DNA from: Thermopolyspora sp044507605 | GTDB lineage: Bacteria > Actinomycetota > Actinomycetes > Streptosporangiales > Streptosporangiaceae | Assembly: GCA_044507605.1 (NCBI GenBank) | Contig: JBIQJI010000004.1 | Location: 62,001-126,000, forward strand | Direction: 5' to 3' | Length of the DNA stretch: 64,000 bases | Shown here: positions 45,509-54,275 of the stretch, piece after piece | Layout: each line of letters begins with the position of its first letter | How positions within the stretch are numbered: position 1 is the stretch's first letter | Notes under the pieces: generated by a model | Seen by the model: only the letters and a program-made list of their open reading frames with translations | Told to the model about the DNA's origin: nothing | Databases searched by the model: none | Program-made: the position numbers and the translations under genes

Positions 45509-46993
45509 CTAGGGCCGATTTTGGGCCAAATGCCGACGCGGCAGGGGATCCAGCGCGTACCACCTGCTGATCTGGATCAACGGAAGCAGGTTCTTCAGCA
45601 GCACTCCGGCCGCCCAGCCGAGCGCCGCCCCGACCGCTCCCCAGGCCGGAACGGCGAGCACGTCCACGGCTACGGTGACCGCCGTGGCCAGGGCGATGTT
45701 CGCCAGGCTCGCCGTGGTGCGCCCCGCCGCGACGAGCACGACGTCGACCATGCCGCACGCGGTCGCCACGAGCATCGTCGCCGACAGGATCCACGCGACG
45801 CCCATGCCGCCGGCGTACGCCTCCCCGAAAATCAGCGGCAGCCAGGGCGACAGCGCGGCATAACCGAGCCAGATGGGCCAGGTGAGGGCCACCAGCCACA
45901 GCGTGGCCGTGCGGTAGAGCCGTCTCGCCGCGGCCAGGTCGCCGGCGGCCAGGGCCTGGACCAGCCGGGGCTGCGCCGCCTGCGCCAGGCCCTGCCCGGC
46001 GAGCTGCCCCACGACCTTGACCCGCGTCGCCGCCGTGTAGACGGCGGCCTCGGCCGGCCCGGCGAGCAGGGCGACGATCACCACGTCCAGCCGCTGGAAC
46101 ACCGCCTGGAGCGCCGCCGCCAGCGCACGCGGCGCCGTGAGGCGCCAGAACTCCCGGGCCGCCCCGGCCGCGACGGGCCCGCGCGGCACCCTGCGCCGCA
46201 GCCACAGCCCGGCGGCGACGGCCGCCGGCACGTACGGCGCGGCCCACGCCACCGCCAGCGGCGTCGCGGCCTGCCCGGCCGGCAGGCGCCCGGTGGAATG
46301 GGCGACGGCGACGGCCGCCACCAGGGACAGCTGCGCGGCCGGCTGGAGCAGGCCGCCGAGCAGCGCGGTGACCCGCATCGTCCCGAAGCCGCGGGTCGCG
46401 CCGATCAGCACGTCGGCGCAGACCACGAAGGGCAGGGCGGCGGCGAGGACGGGCGACCATCGGGCGCTGATCGCGGCGGCGGCGAGCGACAGCAGGATCA
46501 CCGGGCCGAGCGCGACCCGGAACCGCCCGGCGAGGGCGGCCCCGCCGAGCCGGGCGCGGGCCACGACGTAGATGAGTCCGTTGGCCGTGTCGAGCCGCAG
46601 GATCCCGGCGAGCATGAGGCAGCCGGCGGTGAAGGCGAAGAACGTGCCGGCGGTGCGGGCGTCGAAGGTCCGCGTGACGACGAGCACGATGAGGAACTGC
46701 GCGAGCGCCCCGCCGCCCGCCCCGGCCAGCCCCGCGAGGCCGCCGCGTCCCAGCCCGCGCCGTTCCTCGCCATCGCGGGCATGCCCGTTATCCCGGAGCC
46801 CGTCATGTCCAGGCCCGTCTTGCCCGGGCCTGTCGTGCCCGGGCTCGGCGTACTCAGGCCGGTCGTGCGCGGCCCTGGTGTGCCCAGCGTCGCCGGGCTC
46901 GGCGTGCCCGGGTCCGGCATACCCGGGTCCGGCGTGCCCGGCCCCGCCGCGTTCGGGGTCGAGTGCGGGGTGGGCTGGCGGTCCGGCGGTCAC
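45509..46993 (-). CDS. polysaccharide/oligosaccharide flippase-like membrane protein with repeat N-terminus
   Basis: This protein of about 494 aa ends in a 12-14-helix MATE/PST-type transporter domain (GLAGLAGAGGGALAQFLIVL, VTRTFDARTAGTFFAFTAG, AAVYTAATRVKVVGQLAGQG). It probably moves lipid-linked sugars across the membrane and thus belongs with the glycan genes to its right. The first 70-80 residues are a cytoplasmic, low-complexity PGHxG-type repeat. I used the GTG at 46993 (MTAGPPAHPALD); in-frame codons up to 47239 also exist but overlap the divergent small gene. Start uncertain. Confidence 0.8.
   Translation of the reverse strand: MTAGPPAHPALDPERGGAGHAGPGYAGPGHAEPGDAGHTRAAHDRPEYAEPGHDRPGQDGPGHDGLRDNGHARDGEERRGLGRGGLAGLAGAGGGALAQFLIVLVVTRTFDARTAGTFFAFTAGCLMLAGILRLDTANGLIYVVARARLGGAALAGRFRVALGPVILLSLAAAAISARWSPVLAAALPFVVCADVLIGATRGFGTMRVTALLGGLLQPAAQLSLVAAVAVAHSTGRLPAGQAATPLAVAWAAPYVPAAVAAGLWLRRRVPRGPVAAGAAREFWRLTAPRALAAALQAVFQRLDVVIVALLAGPAEAAVYTAATRVKVVGQLAGQGLAQAAQPRLVQALAAGDLAAARRLYRTATLWLVALTWPIWLGYAALSPWLPLIFGEAYAGGMGVAWILSATMLVATACGMVDVVLVAAGRTTASLANIALATAVTVAVDVLAVPAWGAVGAALGWAAGVLLKNLLPLIQISRWYALDPLPRRHLAQNRP
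46779..46970. repeat. degenerate 15-bp repeats encoding pentapeptides
   Basis: About a dozen imperfect 15-bp units encode five-residue motifs such as PGHAG, PGYAG, PGHAE, PGDAG, PEYAE, PGHDR, PGQDG and PGHDG in the flippase N-terminus. The period keeps the frame. Confidence 0.8.
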
Positions 46994-47198
46994 TCGCTCA
47001 CCGTAGTGTCGATGATGCGTTCTGTCATCGGGATCGGGCTTGCCGGCCGGGCGGGCGACGGGGCGCGCGTCGTGGGGCCGGCCGCCGGGTGTGGTGCTCC
47101 GGGCCGGGCCGCCGCGCGCGGCCGTCCGGGTGACTGTTGGGCGGCTGAATGGTGACTTTCCTTGCGCGAGCAGGCCGGATGTCGTCACAATCGCGCCC

Positions 47199-47549
47199 AT
47201 GCACGGCAACCCTGTGCCGGACTCGTACGTGTACGTCACAGAAGAAGGTGTGACCCGCCACTACGCGGACGGCAGCGTCGAGGCGCTCGCCTGGGAGGAC
47301 GTGGTCGAGGTGCGCGTCGGCGGCGTCACCGAGGTGGACGCCCTGATCGTCCTGCTCGATCGTGACGGGGAGGGATGCGTCGTGCCGAAGTCGGCGACGG
47401 ACGCCACTTTCCTCGCGCGGCTCCGTTATCTGCCCGACTTCGACCTCGACCGGCTCAGCGCGGCCGTCGAATCCCCACAAGAGGGATATGTCGTGATCTG
47501 GCGCAGTCCGGACCCGCCCTCGCCTATTCCGGACCTGGAGTACGACTGA
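47199..47549 (+). CDS. small soluble protein of unknown function
   Basis: I do not recognise this 116-aa protein. It has alternating strands at the start (YVYVTEEGVTRHYADGSVEA, WEDVVEVRVGGVTEVDALIV), a central charged loop and a Pro-rich tail ending DLEYD. There is no signal peptide or membrane segment. The ATG at 47199 begins the plausible domain; the open frame upstream is out of character. It is divergent from the flippase and 238 bp ahead of the glycan operon. Confidence 0.65.
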   Translation: MHGNPVPDSYVYVTEEGVTRHYADGSVEALAWEDVVEVRVGGVTEVDALIVLLDRDGEGCVVPKSATDATFLARLRYLPDFDLDRLSAAVESPQEGYVVIWRSPDPPSPIPDLEYD

Positions 47550-47787
47550 TCCGAGCATGCGCCGCGCGTGGGTGACCGGGGTAAACGTTCTGGACCGTTC
47601 CGTCAACCCTCACCGAATATCGGAAATCGGCCGGTTGTGGACAAGGCTTCCTATTCCGTGATCAACACCTGATACCTAGGATTTCCCTGGAAACCCGCGC
47701 TCGTGAGGCTCATGTTCCTCTTGTCAACCTATGGGACGGAACATGCGTCAGGTAACTGCAGGGTGATGGCCAGCAGGGTGGGGTGGC

Positions 47788-49254
47788 ATGAGGGTGGGCT
47801 TGGAGGAGCGCGATCTCGCGCTTCTCAAGGGCGACCCGCCGGTCGCGTCCAGCATCTGGACACGGTCGTACGTGCGGGTGCTGTTGGCGGGAGACGTGGC
47901 GTGCGCGTCGATCGCCTGTGAGTGTGTATTGGGCGCGCGACTATGGCTGGGGGCCTTCATCCCCTGGCCGGAGGTGCTGTTCGGCTTCGGCCTGGCGCTG
48001 GCTTGGACCGTTGCGATGGCCATGGCGGGGGCGTACGGCAAGAGGGTGCACGGCGAGGGGTCCGACGAGTTCCGCGCGGTGTTCAACGGCGGGCTGCTGC
48101 TGACGGCGGCGGTGGCCATCGGGGCGTACGCCACGCAGACCATGATCGCGCGCAGCTTCGTGATGGGCATGATGCCCCTCGCGACGCTGCTCACGCTGAT
48201 CTTCCGGTACCGGATGCGCAAGCGGCTGCACCAGCGGCGCATGGCGGGGGAGTACATGCGCCGGGTCGTCGCGGTGGGGCATCGCGAGTCGGTGCTCGAC
48301 CTGGTCATCCAGTTCCGGCGGCAGCCGTACCACGGCATGAACGTCGTGGCCGCCTGCCTGCCGCCCGGCAGAACGTCGGCCAACGGGCTGCGCGACATCG
48401 ACGGGGTGCCCGTGCTGGGCGACTTCTCCGACGTGGCCGACGTCGTGGACAAGGTCTCGGCCGACGCGCTCGCGGTGCTCGCCTGCCCCGAGCTCGACGG
48501 GGCCGCGCTGCGCCGCCTGGCGTGGAGCGTGGAGCCCAAGGGCACCGACCTGTTCGTGGCGCCGGCGCTGCTGGACGTCGCCGGGCCGCGCACCAGCATC
48601 AGGCCGGTCGCCGGCATGCCGCTGCTGTTCGTGGAGCACCCGGAGTTCGACGGCCTGCGCCAGCTCGTCAAGAGCGCCTTCGACAAGCTGGTGGCCCTAT
48701 GTGCGCTGCTGCTGCTGTCACCGGCCATGCTGGTGATCACCATTCTCATCAGGTCGACGAGCGAGGGCCCGGCGTTGTTCCGGCAGACGCGCGTGGGCCG
48801 CGGCGGGCGCGACTTCAAGGTGCTGAAGTTCCGCACCATGGTGAACGACGCCGAGCGGCTCCGGCTCTCGCTCCTTGACGACAATGAGTCAAACGAAGTG
48901 CTGTTCAAAATTAGGAACGATCCAAGGGTCACCAGGGTGGGCGGGTTCCTGCGCCGCTACTCCCTGGACGAGCTTCCGCAGCTCCTCAACGTGCTGCGCG
49001 GAGAGATGTCGCTGGTGGGGCCCCGCCCGCCGCTGCCCGAGGAGGTCGAGAAGTACGGCACCGACATGCGCCGCCGCCTCGTCGTCAAGCCCGGCATGAC
49101 CGGCCTGTGGCAGGTGAGCGGGCGTTCCGATCTGAGCTGGGAGGAGTCGGTTCGGCTGGATCTGCGGTACGTCGAGAACTGGTCGCTCATCCTCGATCTC
49201 CAGATCCTCTGGAAGACGTGGAGCGCAGTCATCAGGGGAGAAGGTGCCTATTAG
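47788..49254 (+). CDS. polyprenyl-phosphate phosphoglycosyl transferase (initiating sugar transferase)
   Basis: This 488-aa membrane enzyme transfers the first sugar-1-phosphate to undecaprenyl phosphate. It has four N-terminal helices (residues about 30-145) and a CoA-binding-like middle domain. A fifth reentrant helix (VALCALLLLSPAMLVITILI) precedes the catalytic domain: KVLKFRTMVNDAERLR, RVTRVGGFLRRYSLDELPQL, SLVGPRPPLPEEVEKY and LWQVSGRSDLSWEE. This is the WbaP/PssY-like layout. It opens a long rightward glycan operon. The stop is directly followed by the rmlA GTG. Confidence 0.94.
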   Translation: MRVGLEERDLALLKGDPPVASSIWTRSYVRVLLAGDVACASIACECVLGARLWLGAFIPWPEVLFGFGLALAWTVAMAMAGAYGKRVHGEGSDEFRAVFNGGLLLTAAVAIGAYATQTMIARSFVMGMMPLATLLTLIFRYRMRKRLHQRRMAGEYMRRVVAVGHRESVLDLVIQFRRQPYHGMNVVAACLPPGRTSANGLRDIDGVPVLGDFSDVADVVDKVSADALAVLACPELDGAALRRLAWSVEPKGTDLFVAPALLDVAGPRTSIRPVAGMPLLFVEHPEFDGLRQLVKSAFDKLVALCALLLLSPAMLVITILIRSTSEGPALFRQTRVGRGGRDFKVLKFRTMVNDAERLRLSLLDDNESNEVLFKIRNDPRVTRVGGFLRRYSLDELPQLLNVLRGEMSLVGPRPPLPEEVEKYGTDMRRRLVVKPGMTGLWQVSGRSDLSWEESVRLDLRYVENWSLILDLQILWKTWSAVIRGEGAY

Positions 49255-50322
49255 GTGAAGGCGCTCGTCCTCGCGGGCGGCTCGGGCACGCGGCTGCGCC
49301 CGATCACGCACACGTCCGCCAAGCAACTCGTCCCCGTCGCGAACAAACCGGTGCTGTTCTACGGCCTGGAGGCCATCGCCGCCGCCGGCATCCGGGAGAT
49401 CGGCATCGTCGTCGGCGACACGCACGCCGAGATCGAGGCCGCCGTCGGCGACGGGTCGGCCTTCGGCCTGGAGGCGACGTACCTGCGCCAGGAGGCGCCG
49501 CTCGGCCTCGCGCACGCGGTGCTGATCGCCCGCGACTATCTCGGCGACGACGACTTCGTGATGTACCTCGGCGACAACTTCGTCGTGGGCGGCATCAACG
49601 ACATCGTGGCGCGGTTCGCCCGCGAGCGCCCGGCCGCGCAGATCATGCTCACCCGGGTCCGCGACCCCCGCCAGTTCGGCGTGGCCGAGCTCGACGCCGC
49701 CGGGCGCGTCATCGGGCTGGAGGAGAAGCCGCGCGAACCCAAGAGCGACCTCGCGCTCGTCGGCGTGTACCTGTTCGGCCCGGCCATCCACGACGCGGTG
49801 GCCGGGCTCAAACCGTCGGGGCGGGGCGAGCTGGAGATCACCGACGCGATCCAGGCCCTGATCGAGTCGGGCCTGCCGGTCGAGTCGACGATCATCACCG
49901 GCTATTGGAAGGACACCGGCAACGTCACCGACATGCTGGAGGTCAACCGGCTCGTCCTGGAGTCGCTCGAACCGCGGACCGACGGGCGGGTCGACGACAC
50001 CAGCGAGCTGATCGGCCGGGTCGTGGTCGAACGCGGCGCGGCCGTCGAACGGTCGCGCGTCGTGGGCCCCGTCGTCATCGGTGCCGGTGCCACGGTCACC
50101 GACAGCTACGTCGGCCCCTTCACCTCGATCGGGGCGGGCTGCGCCGTGGTGGCCAGCGAGATCGAATACTCCATCGTGCTGCCCCGGGCGTCCATCCGCG
50201 GGGTGGGACGCATCCAGTCGTCGCTGATCGGCCGCGACGCCGAGGTGACCCCCGCCCCCACCACCCTCCGCGCCCACCGCCTCGTGCTGGGCGATCACAG
50301 CAAGGTGCAGATCTCCTCATGA
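49255..50322 (+). CDS. rmlA: glucose-1-phosphate thymidylyltransferase, long form
   Basis: RmlA makes dTDP-glucose from dTTP and glucose-1-phosphate. The 355-aa protein has the nucleotide-binding signature LAGGSGTRLRPITHTSAKQL, then VPVANKPVLFYGLEAI, and a C-terminal left-handed beta-helix region (VVIGAGATVTDSYVGPFTSI). That places it in the longer, StrD-like group rather than the 290-aa group. The GTG follows the preceding stop directly with GGGGAGAAGG upstream. The stop overlaps the rmlB start. Confidence 0.94.
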   Translation: MKALVLAGGSGTRLRPITHTSAKQLVPVANKPVLFYGLEAIAAAGIREIGIVVGDTHAEIEAAVGDGSAFGLEATYLRQEAPLGLAHAVLIARDYLGDDDFVMYLGDNFVVGGINDIVARFARERPAAQIMLTRVRDPRQFGVAELDAAGRVIGLEEKPREPKSDLALVGVYLFGPAIHDAVAGLKPSGRGELEITDAIQALIESGLPVESTIITGYWKDTGNVTDMLEVNRLVLESLEPRTDGRVDDTSELIGRVVVERGAAVERSRVVGPVVIGAGATVTDSYVGPFTSIGAGCAVVASEIEYSIVLPRASIRGVGRIQSSLIGRDAEVTPAPTTLRAHRLVLGDHSKVQISS

Positions 50323-51299
50323 CGAAAGCCATCCTCGTGACCGGCGGCGCCGGCTTCATCGGGTCCGCCTACGTCCGCACGCTGCTCACCGGCGGCTACC
50401 CCGCCTACGCCGGGGCCCGGGTCACCGTGCTGGACCGGCTCACCTACGCCGGGAACCTCGCGAACCTGGCGCCAGTGGCGGGCAAGTACGACTTCGTCGA
50501 GGGCGACATCTGCGACCCCGACCTGCTCGCCAAGGTGGTGCCCGGGCACGACGTGGTGCTGAACTTCGCCGCCGAGACGCACGTCGACCGCTCGATCGAC
50601 GGCGCCGCCGAGTTCACCCGCACCAACGTGCTCGGCGTGCAGACCCTCATGCAGGCCTGCCTGGACGCCGGGACGCGGCGCGTGGTGCAGGTGTCGACCG
50701 ACGAGGTGTACGGCTCGATCGACACCGGCTCGTGGACCGAGGACGCGCCGCTGCGGCCCCGCTCGCCGTACTCGGCGGCCAAGGCCGGCGGCGACATGAT
50801 CGCCCAGGCGTACGCCGTGACGCACGGGCTGCCGGTGCTGATCACACGGTGCGGCAACAACTACGGGCCCTACCAGTACCCCGAGAAGATCATCCCGCTG
50901 TTCGTCACCAACCTGATGCGCGGCCGCAGGGTCCCGCTGTACGGCGACGGCGGCAACGTGCGCGACTGGGTGCACGTCAGCGACCACTGCGCCGGCATCC
51001 AGCTCGTCGCCGAGCGCGGCGAGCCCGGCGAGGTCTACCACATCGCCGGCACGGCCGAGCTGAGCAACGTCGAGCTGACCGAACGGCTCCTCGCCGCCTT
51101 CGGCGCCGGGTGGGACCGGGTCGAGCGGGTCGCCGACCGCAAGGGGCACGACCGCCGCTACTCGCTCGACGACACCAAGCTGCGCGGCCTGGGCTTCGAG
51201 CCGCGGGTGGACTTCGAGCAGGGCCTCGCCGACACCGTCCGCTGGTACGCCGACAACACCGCCTGGTGGGAGCCGCTGCTGGCCCGGGAGACGTCGTGA
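50319..51299 (+). CDS. rmlB: dTDP-glucose 4,6-dehydratase
   Basis: RmlB converts dTDP-glucose to dTDP-4-keto-6-deoxyglucose using bound NAD. The 326-aa extended SDR has TGGAGFIGSAYVR at the N-terminus, NFAAETHVDRSI, the catalytic STDEVYGS and YSAAKAGGD, and NNYGPYQYPEKIIPLF. The ATG overlaps the rmlA stop (ATGA) and the stop overlaps the rmlD GTG. Confidence 0.97.
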   Translation: MTKAILVTGGAGFIGSAYVRTLLTGGYPAYAGARVTVLDRLTYAGNLANLAPVAGKYDFVEGDICDPDLLAKVVPGHDVVLNFAAETHVDRSIDGAAEFTRTNVLGVQTLMQACLDAGTRRVVQVSTDEVYGSIDTGSWTEDAPLRPRSPYSAAKAGGDMIAQAYAVTHGLPVLITRCGNNYGPYQYPEKIIPLFVTNLMRGRRVPLYGDGGNVRDWVHVSDHCAGIQLVAERGEPGEVYHIAGTAELSNVELTERLLAAFGAGWDRVERVADRKGHDRRYSLDDTKLRGLGFEPRVDFEQGLADTVRWYADNTAWWEPLLARETS

Positions 51300-52312
51300 G
51301 ATGGCTCGTCACGGGAGCGCGCGGCCTGGTCGGCACCGAACTGGTGACGCTGCTGCGCGGCCTCGGCACCGAGGAGGTGATCGGGCTGGGCCGGGCGGAG
51401 CTCGACATCCGCGACCCGGCGGCCGTGGCCGCCGCCCTGGCCCGGCACCGGCCCGGCGTGGTGGTCAACTGCGCGGCCTGGACCGCCGTCGACGATGCCG
51501 AACGGCATGAGGACGAGGCCCTCGCCGTCAACGGGCACGCGGTGCGGGTGCTCGCCGAGGCGTGCGCCGGGCGGCGGATCCGGCTCGTGCAGCCCTCCAC
51601 CGACTACGTGTTCGACGGCACCGCCACCCGGCCGTACGGCGAGAACGACCCCACCGGCCCGGCGAGCGCGTACGGCCGCACCAAGCTGGCCGGCGAGCGG
51701 GCGGCCCTCGCTAATGGCCACACCGTGGTGCGCTCGGCCTGGCTCTACGGCGCCCACGGGCCGAACTTCGTGCGGACCATGATCCGGCTGGCCGCCGAGC
51801 GCGACACGGTGACGGTCGTCGACGATCAGGTGGGCCAGCCGACCTGGGCGGCCGACCTGGCCCGGCAGGTGCTGCTGCTGGTGCGGGCCGGGTGCCCGGC
51901 GGGGGTGTTCCACGCGACGAGCGGCGGCCGGACGAGCTGGTACGGCTTCGCCCGCGAGATCTTCGCCGCGCTCGGGGCCGACCCGGGGCGGGTGCTGCCG
52001 GTGGGTTCGGCCGGCTATCCGCGGCCGGCGCGCCGGCCGGCGTACAGCGTGCTCGGCCATGACGCCTGGGCCGCGATCGGGGTGCCGCCCATCAGGCATT
52101 GGCGCGAGGCGTTCCGGGCGGCCTGGCCCGCCCTGTCGCCGGCCGCGCCCGCCGTTGCGCCGGCCGCCGCGCGCCCCGGCGACGGCGGCGCTCAGCCGGC
52201 CTGTCGGCCGCGGGCCGGTGCGGTGCCGAGCGGTGGGTCCGCGGCGGGCATGCCGGGGCCGGGCGCCGCCGCGACGGGCGCGCGGCCGGCCGGGCCGGGG
52301 GAGGTGCGGTGA
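51296..52312 (+). CDS. rmlD: dTDP-4-dehydrorhamnose reductase
   Basis: RmlD reduces dTDP-4-keto-rhamnose to dTDP-rhamnose with NAD(P)H. The 338-aa protein has LVTGARGLVGTELV, NCAAWTAVDDAE, QPSTDYVFDG and the catalytic YGRTK. The family domain ends near residue 285 (HWREAFRAAWPAL). The last 55 residues are Ala/Pro/Gly-rich and overlap the convergent rmlC gene by 121 bp, so the tail is probably not functional. The GTG overlaps the rmlB stop. Confidence 0.94.
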   Translation: MRWLVTGARGLVGTELVTLLRGLGTEEVIGLGRAELDIRDPAAVAAALARHRPGVVVNCAAWTAVDDAERHEDEALAVNGHAVRVLAEACAGRRIRLVQPSTDYVFDGTATRPYGENDPTGPASAYGRTKLAGERAALANGHTVVRSAWLYGAHGPNFVRTMIRLAAERDTVTVVDDQVGQPTWAADLARQVLLLVRAGCPAGVFHATSGGRTSWYGFAREIFAALGADPGRVLPVGSAGYPRPARRPAYSVLGHDAWAAIGVPPIRHWREAFRAAWPALSPAAPAVAPAAARPGDGGAQPACRPRAGAVPSGGSAAGMPGPGAAATGARPAGPGEVR

Positions 52313-52905
52313 GCGCCGCGCAGGCCGGCCATGTGTCGGAGGCAGACGTCGTAGGCGGGCAGCAGACCGGCCTCGCGGGCCTGGGCGAGCGTGGGCGCGA
52401 CGGCGTCCTTGTGGGACAGGATCGGCGTCAGGCCGGGCGGCCAGGCGATGCCGAGGGCGGGGTCGAGCGGGTGCACGCCATGCTCGCGGCCGGGCGTGTA
52501 GGGCGTGGAGCACAGGTAGGCGACCGTGGCCGAGGGGGTGAGCGCCATGAAGGCGTGGCCGAGCCCTTCGGCGACGTACAGCCCCCGATGGTTCTCGTCG
52601 TCGAGCCGGACGGCCTCCCAGCGGCCGAAGCCGGGCGAGCCGACCCGGATGTCGACGACGACGTCGAGGATCGCGCCGGCCAGGCAGGTGATGTATTTGG
52701 CCTGGCCGGGCGGCACGTCGGCGAAGTGCACGCCGCGCAGCACGCCCTGGCGGGAGATCGAGGCGTTGAACTGGGCCAGGCCGAGCGGATGCCCGGCGGC
52801 GGCCTCCAGGTCGGCGGCGCGGAACGCCTCGAAGAAGTCGCCGCGCTCGTCGGTGTGCACGCGTGGGGTGTGCAGCCACGCGCCCTCGATGCCTATGCGG
52901 TCCAT
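52192..52905 (-). CDS. rmlC: dTDP-4-dehydrorhamnose 3,5-epimerase family protein
   Basis: RmlC epimerises dTDP-4-keto-6-deoxyglucose on the way to rhamnose. The cupin protein has GAWLHTPRVHTDERGDFFEA, SRQGVLRGVHF (catalytic His), KYITCLAGAILDVVVDIRVG, and GLGHAFMAL. I used the ATG at 52905 (MDRIGIEGAW, about 237 aa); ATGs at 52917 and 52944 are also possible. The C-terminal 40 residues are low complexity and overlap rmlD. It is the only leftward gene inside the glycan operon. Relatives with altered specificity exist, so RmlC proper is probable but not certain. Confidence 0.88.
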   Translation of the reverse strand: MDRIGIEGAWLHTPRVHTDERGDFFEAFRAADLEAAAGHPLGLAQFNASISRQGVLRGVHFADVPPGQAKYITCLAGAILDVVVDIRVGSPGFGRWEAVRLDDENHRGLYVAEGLGHAFMALTPSATVAYLCSTPYTPGREHGVHPLDPALGIAWPPGLTPILSHKDAVAPTLAQAREAGLLPAYDVCLRHMAGLRGAHRTSPGPAGRAPVAAAPGPGMPAADPPLGTAPARGRQAG

Positions 52906-53027
52906 GCGCGGAAGCATGCCACAGCTCTCGCCGGGGTCGTGCATCGTTCCAAGCGCGGATATCGATGGGCCGGGCCGGGCGGGAAGCGGCGAGCGAACGT
53001 CGTACGACAGGTCCCTTGGGGGGGAAC

Positions 53028-54275
53028 ATGACAGATTGCCGGCTATGCGGCTCGGCGGAGCTGCTGAGCGTGGTGGACCTCGGGGCCACCCCACCCTGTG
53101 AGCGGTTCCTCACCGCCGCGCAGCTCGACGAGCCGGAGATCACCTACCCGCTGCACCTGCGGGTCTGCACGAGCTGCTGGCTGGCGCAGATCCCGCCGCT
53201 GATCACGCCGGAGGAGACGTTCACCGAGTACGCCTACTTCTCGTCGTACTCGACCTCCTGGGTGGAGCACGCGCGCCGCTTCGTGCGCGGCGCCATCGAC
53301 CGGCTCGGGCTGACGGGCGACTCGTTCGTGGTCGAGGTGGCCAGCAACGACGGCTACCTGCTGCGGCACGTGGTCGACGCCGGCATCCGCTGCCTCGGCG
53401 TGGAGCCGTCGGCGAACGTCGGCCAGGCCGCCAAGGACGCCGGCGTGCCGACGCTCACGGAGTTCCTGACCCCGGAGACGGGCGCGGCGGTGCGGGCCGC
53501 GCACGGCCCCGCCGACCTGGTCGTGGCCAACAACGTGTACGCGCACATCCCGGACGTGATCGGGTTCACGCGCGGGCTGCGGGCGCTGGTGGCCGACGAC
53601 GGGTGGGTGTCGATCGAGGTGCAGCACCTGCTGACGCTCATGGAGCACGACCAGTACGACACGATCTACCACGAGCACTTCCAGTACTACACGGTCGGCT
53701 CGGCGCAGCGGGCGCTGGCCGGTGGCGGGCTGACCCTGGTCGACGTGGAGACGCTGCCCACGCACGGCGGCTCGATCCGGCTGTGGGCCCGGCCGGCCGA
53801 GGCCGCGGGCGAGCCGGGGCCGCGCGTCGCCGAGCTGCTGGACCGGGAGAAGACCGCCGGGCTGTTCGACCCGTCGGGGTACGCCGAGTTCGCGGCCCGT
53901 GTCGCCCGGGTGCGCCGCGAGCTGCTGGCCTTCCTGATCGGGGCGGCCGAGCAGGGGCGCACGGTCGCCGGCTACGGCGCCCCCGGCAAGGGCAACACGC
54001 TGCTCAACCACTGCGGCGTGCGGCCCGACCTGCTGGCGTACACGGTCGACCGCAACCCCTACAAGCACGGCAGGTTCACGCCCGGCACCCGCATCCCGAT
54101 CCTGCCGCCGGAGCGCCTCGCGGCCGACCGGCCCGACTACGTGCTGGTGCTGCCGTGGAACCTGCGCGAGGAGCTGACGGCCCAGCTGTCCTACGTCGGC
54201 GAGTGGGGCGGGCGGCTGGTGTTCCCCATCCCCCGGCTGGAGATCGTTTCCCCGGTGAGCGAGGTGACCCGATGA
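53028..54275 (+). CDS. class I SAM-dependent sugar C-methyltransferase
   Basis: This 415-aa enzyme has the NDP-sugar C-methyltransferase layout. An N-terminal zinc domain has Cys4, Cys7 (CRLCG), Cys47 and Cys50 (VCTSC). A SAM-binding domain (VVEVASNDGYLLRHV, GVEPSANV) follows, then a C-terminal half with DTIYHEHFQYYTV and GYGAPGKGNTLLNHCG. Relatives of the TylCIII/NovU type add a methyl group to keto-deoxysugars linked to a nucleotide. GGGGGGGAAC precedes the ATG. It starts a run of seven tightly overlapping genes and is divergent from rmlC. Confidence 0.9.
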   Translation: MTDCRLCGSAELLSVVDLGATPPCERFLTAAQLDEPEITYPLHLRVCTSCWLAQIPPLITPEETFTEYAYFSSYSTSWVEHARRFVRGAIDRLGLTGDSFVVEVASNDGYLLRHVVDAGIRCLGVEPSANVGQAAKDAGVPTLTEFLTPETGAAVRAAHGPADLVVANNVYAHIPDVIGFTRGLRALVADDGWVSIEVQHLLTLMEHDQYDTIYHEHFQYYTVGSAQRALAGGGLTLVDVETLPTHGGSIRLWARPAEAAGEPGPRVAELLDREKTAGLFDPSGYAEFAARVARVRRELLAFLIGAAEQGRTVAGYGAPGKGNTLLNHCGVRPDLLAYTVDRNPYKHGRFTPGTRIPILPPERLAADRPDYVLVLPWNLREELTAQLSYVGEWGGRLVFPIPRLEIVSPVSEVTR

